A DNA stretch of 64,000 bases from Pseudarthrobacter sulfonivorans (lineage in GTDB: Bacteria; Actinomycetota; Actinomycetes; Actinomycetales; Micrococcaceae). The stretch covers positions 16,730 to 80,729 of the forward strand of contig NZ_JANFCZ010000021.1 in assembly GCF_024391045.1 (NCBI RefSeq). The letters are read 5' to 3'. This document shows, piece by piece, positions 58,584 through 64,000 of this stretch (its first letter is position 1; every line of letters begins with the position of its first letter). The translations under genes were made by a program, and so were the position numbers. Under the pieces are notes generated by a model. It was not told where the DNA came from, made no database searches, and was given only the letters and a program-made list of their open reading frames with translations.

Positions 58584-58628
58584 CCCTATGAGCTGGTCCT
58601 ACGAGCTGGTCCTACGAGCGGCGTGGAT

Positions 58629-59594
58629 TCAGGAAGCCAGCTCCACCATCAGCGCCGGCAGTTCGTCGGTCAGTTCCCGGGCAAGGAACCCCAGAGGCCC
58701 CAGGCGGCTGGCGAGCCGGTCGGCGGCGGCTGCGTGGAGGTGTGTTCCCCAGCATGCTGCCTGGGCGTCGCTGGCTCCCCGGGCGCGAAGGCCCGCGATG
58801 GCACCGGCCAGGACGTCGCCGCTGCCGGACGTGCCCAGGCCGCCGTGGCCGGTGGTGATTTCCCAGAGGTCGGGACGTTCGGGAGCCGCGAGATCGGGTG
58901 GCCGGGCGATGAAGCCCTGGCAGCTGACCACCGCCTGGTACTGCCCGGCAATGTCGCGGATGGCGGATTCCAGGTGGTCCATCTCCCGGCCCAGCAGGAT
59001 CTTCGCCTCGCGCGGATTCGGGGTGAGAATCAGCCGGCCATGCCACGGAGCCAGCGCGTCCTTCAGCCGGGGCAAACAACCCAGCGCGTACGCGTCCAGA
59101 ATGATGGTTGCACCGCCGGTTCCGGAGCCCGCGCCGGTGCTGCCGCCGTCGTCGTCAATTTCCAACAGGGCCCTCAGCAGGTCTTCCGCGCGGTCCGCAT
59201 CATCCAGCCCCGGCCCCACCAGAAGCGCGTCCGCGTTCTCAAGATTCCCCTGGATGGCGTCCAGCCCGGAGCCGCGAACGGAACCGTCCGGGGTTTCCGG
59301 AAGCCCTATGACGCCGGCCTCCGGGAAACCGACGGCCAGCTGCGGGGCAACAGATTCGGCGACGGCCAGGGTGAGCCTGCCGGCGCCGGCCCGGAGCGCA
59401 GCGATCCCCGCCAGCATGGCGGCGCCCGGCGTGGCCCGGGCGCCGCCGATCACCATCACCGCGCCGCGGGAGTATTTGTCCTCCCCGGCGGACGGCAGCG
59501 GCCAGCCGCGCAATAACGACGGCGTCACGGGAGTCGCCCGCGAACCGTCACCTGAGGCTCCGTGCAGCTCGAAACCGTCACCGGGGGTGGACAT
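58629..59594 (-). CDS. nnrD: ADP-dependent NAD(P)H-hydrate dehydratase
   Basis: This ribokinase-fold repair enzyme has 321 residues and dehydrates damaged NAD(P)HX using ADP/ATP. Motifs: KYSRGAVMVIGGARATPGAAMLAG, NPREAKILLGR, TTGHGGLGTSGSGDVLAGAIAGL (the catalytic Asp near 256), and HLHAAAADRL near the end. The separate NnrE epimerase domain is not fused here. It starts inside the upstream histidine phosphatase gene (17-bp overlap), so they are probably co-transcribed. Confidence 0.9.
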   Translation of the reverse strand: MSTPGDGFELHGASGDGSRATPVTPSLLRGWPLPSAGEDKYSRGAVMVIGGARATPGAAMLAGIAALRAGAGRLTLAVAESVAPQLAVGFPEAGVIGLPETPDGSVRGSGLDAIQGNLENADALLVGPGLDDADRAEDLLRALLEIDDDGGSTGAGSGTGGATIILDAYALGCLPRLKDALAPWHGRLILTPNPREAKILLGREMDHLESAIRDIAGQYQAVVSCQGFIARPPDLAAPERPDLWEITTGHGGLGTSGSGDVLAGAIAGLRARGASDAQAACWGTHLHAAAADRLASRLGPLGFLARELTDELPALMVELAS

Positions 59595-60369
59595 TGGCGT
59601 CCCCTCCGTGTTCGGTGACCTTGACGCCCTGGGCGGTGAGGTGATCGGCCACGTTGAAGCTTTCCAGCGTCCAGGGCCCCTGTCCTTCGGGGCGCACATA
59701 GCGGGTGATGGACGCGTTGAGAACCGGGGTGCTGGCGGCAAGGTCCAGGAGTTCGGCTTCGGTCATCCCCTCCAGGATGTACCGGATGAGCAGGATCAGG
59801 GCGTCATGGCAGACCAGCATCACCCGGTGTCCGCCGTCGCCGTTGTTCAGCTCGCCAAGGACGGAGCGCAGCCGCAGCACAACGTCGGCCCAGGACTCGC
59901 CGCCGGGCGGCCGGTAGTAGAACTTGCCCAGCCACCGCCGCCGCTCGGCTTCGTCCGGGTGCCAGCGGTCCACACCCTGGCTGGTGAGCATGTCCAGGAT
60001 GCCGAGCTCACGGTCGCGGAGGCGCTCGTCGGTCCGGACCTTGACGGGCCAGCCCGCGATTTCCACGGCAATCTGCGCCGTCTGATGCGCCCGGGCATAG
60101 GGGGAGGACACCACAGCGTCCGGCCGCCGCTCCTCCGCGATCGAAGCCAGCGCCTTGCCGAGCGCGCGGGCCTGGTCCTGCCCGGTCGGGGAGAGGAGCA
60201 CATCCGCATCACGGGCCGGCACATCGATCACATCGATACCGGCCCGGCTGGCCTGGGTGGCCGCCACGTTGCCTTCGCTCTCGCCATGCCGGACCAGAAC
60301 GAGCTCCACCGCCCCGGCCTCCCGGACTGCCTGCGTCAGGCCGCTTCTTTCCAAGACCCACCACCCCAT
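59578..60369 (-). CDS. Histidine phosphatase family protein (phosphoglycerate mutase-like)
   Basis: The protein has 263 residues. Active-site motif LVLVRHGESEGN near residue 25, with the second His in MLVCHDALIL near 180, RDRELGILDML near 115. This branch-1 histidine phosphatase acts on a phosphorylated metabolite, not identifiable by eye. ATG 60369 was chosen because the 33 residues before it in the frame are not conserved-looking. The C-terminus overlaps the nnrD start. Confidence 0.85.
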   Translation of the reverse strand: MGWWVLERSGLTQAVREAGAVELVLVRHGESEGNVAATQASRAGIDVIDVPARDADVLLSPTGQDQARALGKALASIAEERRPDAVVSSPYARAHQTAQIAVEIAGWPVKVRTDERLRDRELGILDMLTSQGVDRWHPDEAERRRWLGKFYYRPPGGESWADVVLRLRSVLGELNNGDGGHRVMLVCHDALILLIRYILEGMTEAELLDLAASTPVLNASITRYVRPEGQGPWTLESFNVADHLTAQGVKVTEHGGDANVHPR

Positions 60370-60529
60370 CGCCGTACGTTTTTTGCCGGTGCAGAACCGT
60401 ACTTGGGGCGTACCCAATTTCGTGTCCGGATAACGCCCAATGTGGCTTGCCACAAAGCATCGGGCCACACTCTTGACAGGGCTTCATTACCGCGCAGTAA
60501 TAGAAAGCACACTTTGTTAATTGGGGTCG

Positions 60530-60946
60530 ATGATGAGAAACCTGATACCGAGAGGCACCCTCCGTAAGGTGCTGTTGCCGCCCACATTTGGGCTGCACAC
60601 GACCGGGGCCGCAGACTTCACGGTGCTGTCCGTGGAGATCTGGAGTACGTGCCTAGTGGTCAACCTCCATGTCGAATCCGCTGCGGGCAAAGCCGTCCCG
60701 GAGATCGCCATCGAGGATCATTGGGGCACGGAATACACGCTCCGGGATTCAGCGAGTTTGGGCTCGCGGAACCTGCAGGTGTTCACCCCATCCGTGCCGC
60801 CCGGCACCAGGAGCCTGACCATTCGCTCCACCGAAGCCGCCCAGCCCCGTTTGGTGGTGACCTTCGCCGTTCCCGTAATGCACGACGCCAACCGCCTGGA
60901 CCCGGAGTCCGGTTACCAACCGAACCACCTCCGCCGCCCCGCCTGA
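60530..60946 (+). CDS. Hypothetical protein, 138 residues
   Basis: Beta-rich soluble protein with no signal peptide: TFGLHTTGAADFTVLSVEIW, then LVVNLHVESAAG and RSLTIRSTEAAQPRLVVTF. Alternating hydrophobic strands suggest an immunoglobulin-like sandwich. I do not recognise the family. Two adjacent ATG codons (60530 and 60533) follow GGGG and either could start. It is divergent from the histidine phosphatase. The 150-bp upstream gap is AT-rich and could hold promoters for both. Confidence 0.6.
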   Translation: MMRNLIPRGTLRKVLLPPTFGLHTTGAADFTVLSVEIWSTCLVVNLHVESAAGKAVPEIAIEDHWGTEYTLRDSASLGSRNLQVFTPSVPPGTRSLTIRSTEAAQPRLVVTFAVPVMHDANRLDPESGYQPNHLRRPA

Positions 60947-61111
60947 GTTGCACGCGCACCGCGCGAGTTGCGCCGCACCCGCGTGACCGCGAGAGCGTTG
61001 CCAAAAAGGGTGCAGGTACTGAGAGAGGGTCCCGGCCGTAGAGGGGAAGCGCGGGCGGGCGTATCCTGATCACGCAAAGGCGCATCCGCCCAGCGTGAGA
61101 GGGGAAGCTTA

Positions 61112-61309
61112 ATGACCATCCCGCCAGTGCACGAACCCGAGCCGTTTCCGCCGGAGCCAGGGCCGGACCCGCTGACACCGGATCCCACGCAGCCCGGCCA
61201 CCCGGGACCAGCCAGGCCCAGCCCCGTTCCGACGCCGGAACCGCCCGGCCCGCTGCCCATCCCGGATCCGGGGCCCACGCCCCTGCACCCGGACCCCACC
61301 CGGAGCTGA
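61112..61309 (+). CDS. Proline-rich peptide, 65 residues
   Basis: Begins MTIPPVHEPEPFPPEPG and consists largely of PxP units with Asp, Glu and Gly; 27 residues are Pro. GAGAGGGGAAG precedes the ATG by five bases, a good ribosome binding site, which supports a real gene over a chance frame. Such tails resemble the proline-rich ends of envelope proteins. Function unknown. Confidence 0.5.
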   Translation: MTIPPVHEPEPFPPEPGPDPLTPDPTQPGHPGPARPSPVPTPEPPGPLPIPDPGPTPLHPDPTRS

Positions 61310-61312
61310 TCA

Positions 61313-61341
61313 CGACGGCCCACGGCTCACGCCGGGGGCCG
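61313..61341. terminator. Hairpin between convergent genes
   Basis: GACGGCCC and GGGGGCCGTC enclose a second small hairpin (GGC/GCC) between the proline-rich ORF and phoD. No T-run, though TCTCTGTT follows. Confidence 0.45.
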
Positions 61342-61353
61342 TCTCTGTTCCCG

Positions 61354-63033
61354 CTACCGCTCCGGGGTCAGCACCTTCGAAAATACCGTCGTGCCGTTGG
61401 CGTCACGGAGGCTGGCAGTGAAAGTGTTGTCCTCACCCAGCTGGACGTGCCCGAAGAACTGGCTTTCGCCGTCGCGCGGGGACTGGTTCACGGTCCGTCC
61501 GGCCTTGGCGAACACCACTTCCGGCCCGAACGTGGCGTCCATGGCGTTGGGCCCGAACGAGCCGGCGGCGATGGGACCGGCCACAAACTCCCAGAACGGG
61601 TCGAAGTCCGTGAAGGCCGCGCGTTCGGGGGAGTAGTGGTGGGCGGCGCAGTAATGCACGTCGGCGGTCAGCCACACCACGTTCTTCACCCGGTTGCGCT
61701 TGAACGCGCTGAGGACGCCGGCGATCTCCAGTTCACGGCCCAGCGGTGCGCCGGGATCGCGGTTGGAGACGCTCTCCTCGTTCACCGGGCCGTCCGGGAC
61801 CACGATGCCCAGCGGCAGGTCGGCCGCGATGACCTTCCAGGTCGCCTTGGACTTCGACACTTCGCTGATCAGCCAGTCCACCTGCTCCTGGCCCAGGATG
61901 GACGTGGCGTACGCTTCTTTCCCGTCCGTATTGGGGGACTTGAATGTGCGCATGTCCAGGCAGAAGATGTCCAGCTGCGGGCCGCGGGTGATTTTCCGGT
62001 AGATGCGCGCCGGCTGGTACTGTCCGCCGTCGTCGAACGTTCCCGGCCGCCACAGGGCCGAACTGTCCGCGATGGGCATGTTCTCCTGCCACGCCTGCCG
62101 GCCGCGGGCGGCGAGGGTGTTGACGTCGCGCACGGTGTAGCGGGCGTCGTCGATGATCTGTCCCGGGTACCAGTTGTTGTGGGTTTCGTGGTCGTCCCAC
62201 TGGGCGATCACGGGGACGTCCGCGAACATGGCCCGCATGTTGGCGTCCAGCGAGTTGTAGCGGTGCCGGCCGCGGAATTCGGTGAGGGTTTCGGCCACTT
62301 TGGACACTTCTTCGGTGATCACGTTGCGCCAGACCTGGCCGTCCGGTTCCACCACAGAAGCGGCGATGGGGCCGTCGGCGTAAATGGTGTCGCCGGAGTG
62401 GATGAAGAAGTCGGGCCGGGTGTTGTGCATGGCCCGGTAGCCGCGCATCCCGCCGAGTTCCTCGTTGATGCCCCAGCCCTGGCCTGCGGTATCGCCGGTC
62501 CAGACGAAACTCTGGACGGACGACGGCGAGCCGTCGGCCTTGGTGCCGCCCTTGCCGTTGGTGCCGCTCTTGAAGGTCCCCATGTCCGGTGCGGTGCGGA
62601 AGGTGCCGTTGATTGTTTCGCCCGCGGCGCCGTCCTCGTCCTCGAAGCTGATTTCCAGGGCGAACCGGGTGTTGGCGGGCAGGTGGCCGGCATGGATCTT
62701 GGCGGTGAAGTCGGAGGCCTGGGTGGCGCAGGGACCACGGAGGGTCCGCTCAAAGGCGCCCCGCCCGCTCAATACGGCGCCGCCGTCGTCCACGGCCCGG
62801 AGGGTGGCCAGCATCCTGCCGGGACCCGAGGCGCGCGACCAGAGCACGGCGGAATCGGCGGTGACGTCGCCGGTGGCGATCCCGCTGGGGAGGGTGAGCC
62901 GGTTGCGGACCAGCGGAATGCCCGACGGCGCGGGGCTGGTAAGTGCGGCGGCCTGGGCTGCGGTGGGTGCGGCAGCCAGTGCGGCCGCGAGGACGGACCC
63001 CTTGACGATGGTGCGGCGTGAAAGTTCAGTCAT
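61354..63033 (-). CDS. phoD: Alkaline phosphatase D
   Basis: This secreted phosphodiesterase/monoesterase of 559 residues acts on extracellular phosphate esters. The N-terminus MTELSRRTIVKGSVLAAALAA is a Tat signal (SRRTIVKG). A Fe/Ca-binding PhoD fold follows: GIATGDVTADSAVLWSR, GDTAGQGWG (metal Asp), FFIHSGDTIYADGPI, PVIAQWDDHETHNNWYPG, and VVWLTADVHYCAAHHYSP with the His ligands. ATG 63033 was chosen for the Tat motif position, although GGAGG is very close to it; 63057 is an alternative. A PHO-box-like site lies upstream. Confidence 0.92.
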   Translation of the reverse strand: MTELSRRTIVKGSVLAAALAAAPTAAQAAALTSPAPSGIPLVRNRLTLPSGIATGDVTADSAVLWSRASGPGRMLATLRAVDDGGAVLSGRGAFERTLRGPCATQASDFTAKIHAGHLPANTRFALEISFEDEDGAAGETINGTFRTAPDMGTFKSGTNGKGGTKADGSPSSVQSFVWTGDTAGQGWGINEELGGMRGYRAMHNTRPDFFIHSGDTIYADGPIAASVVEPDGQVWRNVITEEVSKVAETLTEFRGRHRYNSLDANMRAMFADVPVIAQWDDHETHNNWYPGQIIDDARYTVRDVNTLAARGRQAWQENMPIADSSALWRPGTFDDGGQYQPARIYRKITRGPQLDIFCLDMRTFKSPNTDGKEAYATSILGQEQVDWLISEVSKSKATWKVIAADLPLGIVVPDGPVNEESVSNRDPGAPLGRELEIAGVLSAFKRNRVKNVVWLTADVHYCAAHHYSPERAAFTDFDPFWEFVAGPIAAGSFGPNAMDATFGPEVVFAKAGRTVNQSPRDGESQFFGHVQLGEDNTFTASLRDANGTTVFSKVLTPER

Positions 63034-63072
63034 GCCTCCACCGTTGCGCGTGGCCATGAACCGGCCGGCGCA

Positions 63073-63105
63073 GGGCAGTTAACGGCAGGGCGCGCCGGGG
63101 TGAAC
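63073..63105 (-). promoter_or_regulatory. Candidate PHO box upstream of phoD
   Basis: On the minus strand GTTCACCCCGG (63105-63095) is followed 22 bp later, two 11-bp turns, by GTTAACTGCCC (63083-63073). These match PHO-box direct-repeat units; the middle unit is poor. Alternatively TTAACT is a -10 element. Confidence 0.45.
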
Positions 63106-63129
63106 TTCTGGGCGGCTGCGCCCACCCGA

Positions 63130-63190
63130 GTTGCTCTATCACTTCCGGTCGCCAAACCGGGGGCGAAGCGACCAAATGTGATAGAGCAAC
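63130..63190. repeat. Family A intergenic palindrome, copy 3
   Basis: GTTGCTCTATCACTTCCGGT faces ACCAAATGTGATAGAGCAAC, outer 15-bp arms nearly perfect, GGTCGCC/AGCGACC inside. It lies 14 bp after the stop of the LCP gene, so it may be its terminator. Confidence 0.85.
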
Positions 63191-63203
63191 CGGGGAAACC
63201 CGC

Positions 63204-64000
63204 CTACGGCACGGCGTACTGGCCGATCCTGCCCTCCCGCAGCGCGGCGGCCACGGCATTGATGCCGCCATAATCCGGGAACACCACGGACTGCCCGGCC
63301 ACCATGCCCGTGCCGGCGGTGGGCAGCGTCATGGTGCCGATCGCGTTGACGTCGAGGTTGCGCAGGCTGTAGGCGAGGATGGCGGCCTGGACGGGGTCGA
63401 AGCCCTTGTCCACGGTGAGGCAGCACGCGGCGAACTGCACCACGGAGCGGACGGCCGTCACGTCGTTCAGCGCGCCGCCTGCCGTCAGCCTGGCCAGGAG
63501 CGCGCGCAGCATGATCCGCTGGTCCTGGACCCGCTGGAAGTCGCCGTCCGCGAAGGCGTAGCGCTCGCGGGTGAACTCCAGCGCGGCCTGGCCGTCGAGG
63601 TGGTTCATGCCTTGGGTGAACACGTGCTCAGTGTCGAACGTGGCCTGGAACGCGAACGGCACATTCACGTCGATTCCTCCCAGCCCGTCCGTGAGTGCCC
63701 GGAAACCGTTGAAGTCCAGCATCAGGGTGTGGTCAATGTGGGTTCCGAGCAGCGACTCCACCGTCCGTGTGGTCAGGTCGATGCCGCCGAGTTCCAGGCC
63801 GGCGTTGATCTTCGAGCCACCGTACCCGGGGATGTCCACCCACAGGTCGCGCATGATGGAGATGACATAGAGGGCGCGGCGGTCGGCGGGGACGTGGACC
63901 AGCATCAGTGCGTCGGAGCGGTGGTCCTGGGACTCGCCGGTGGCCGCGGTGTGGGCTGCCTGATCGCGGGCGTTGCCGCGGCTGTCACTGCCGATCACCA
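63204..64000 (-). CDS. LytR-CpsA-Psr (LCP) family cell-wall glycopolymer ligase, 3' part
   Basis: The frame is open to the window edge, so the N-terminus with its membrane helix is missing; at least 265 residues are present. IGSDSRG, SDALMLVHVPADRRALYVISIMRDLWVDIPGYGGSKINAGL, LMLDFNGFRALTDGLGGIDVNVP and LDGQAALEFTRERYAFADGDFQRVQDQRIML are the LCP blocks with the catalytic Asp/Arg residues (RDLW, GGIDV, RxRY...DxxR). LCP enzymes attach teichoic acid-like or arabinogalactan-type polymers to peptidoglycan, outside the membrane. Confidence 0.9.
   Translation of the reverse strand, partial: VIGSDSRGNARDQAAHTAATGESQDHRSDALMLVHVPADRRALYVISIMRDLWVDIPGYGGSKINAGLELGGIDLTTRTVESLLGTHIDHTLMLDFNGFRALTDGLGGIDVNVPFAFQATFDTEHVFTQGMNHLDGQAALEFTRERYAFADGDFQRVQDQRIMLRALLARLTAGGALNDVTAVRSVVQFAACCLTVDKGFDPVQAAILAYSLRNLDVNAIGTMTLPTAGTGMVAGQSVVFPDYGGINAVAAALREGRIGQYAVP

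Noticed and set aside
1..64000. tRNA, rRNA, CRISPR, IS element, prophage
   Set aside because: No cloverleaf-like CCA-ended repeats, spacer arrays, transposase or phage genes were found on reading either strand; subtle tRNA genes cannot be excluded without a scan.

Overview
The window is high-GC actinobacterial DNA. Gene content (menaquinone genes, LAL-type LuxR regulator, LAXTG sorting signal, IniB/IniA/IniC-like dynamin locus, many leaderless starts) points to Micrococcaceae, most likely Arthrobacter or Pseudarthrobacter. This is a judgement from gene content, not from a search. No rRNA, tRNA, CRISPR array, insertion sequence or prophage was recognised. The DNA looks chromosomal.

Layout. 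1-4035: 3' end of an Asp/Asn/Ser-repeat protein followed by two overlapping dynamin-like GTPases. 4067-5442: small membrane proteins. 5470-8608: menB-menE-menA (menaquinone synthesis), then a VOC protein and a CPBP protease. 9987-15682: mntH, an ABC-F protein, an amino acid permease and a dienelactone hydrolase. 15804-24629: mixed small genes (CsbD, pentapeptide repeat, GNAT, secreted GDSL esterase, PTP-type phosphatase, sortase-anchored S1 protease, MHS transporter, cupin, SHOCT). 24768-25428: a decayed DUF4188/TetR divergent gene pair.

25494-40494 is a coherent catabolic island: acyl-CoA dehydrogenase, two MaoC hydratases, both subunits of a biotin-dependent acyl-CoA carboxylase (10 kb apart), a CitE-type lyase, acyl-CoA ligase, FAH-family hydrolase, EthD, metallo-hydrolase, SDR, Old Yellow Enzyme, MHS transporter and a TetR regulator. 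Five promoters in it share one operator-like sequence around (A)ACAAACGCTTGT(T), which suggests that the TetR protein controls the whole set. The enzyme set resembles the mycobacterial leucine/itaconate genes (Rv2498c-Rv2502c) with extra steps for an unknown carboxylic acid.

40709-48357: pta and ackA (acetate/acetyl-CoA interconversion) separated by a large LuxR regulator and a small membrane-protein operon. 48365-50660: GNAT, Tat-secreted phosphoesterase with a PHO-box-like element, small hypothetical gene. 50674-55037: a KimA/Kup-like permease next to a KdpE-type response regulator and a KdpD-like kinase lacking the usual N-terminal sensor. 55050-64000: a cysteine-motif exported protein, prolyl oligopeptidase, NAD(P)HX dehydratase, histidine phosphatase, PhoD phosphatase with a possible PHO box, and the 3' part of an LCP-family cell-wall ligase.

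Between genes lie several large near-perfect palindromes. At least two families recur: family A at 9.9, 58.3 and 63.1 kb, and family B at 21.6 and 40.5 kb. Many genes start exactly six bases after a TAnnnT -10 element, implying leaderless mRNAs.
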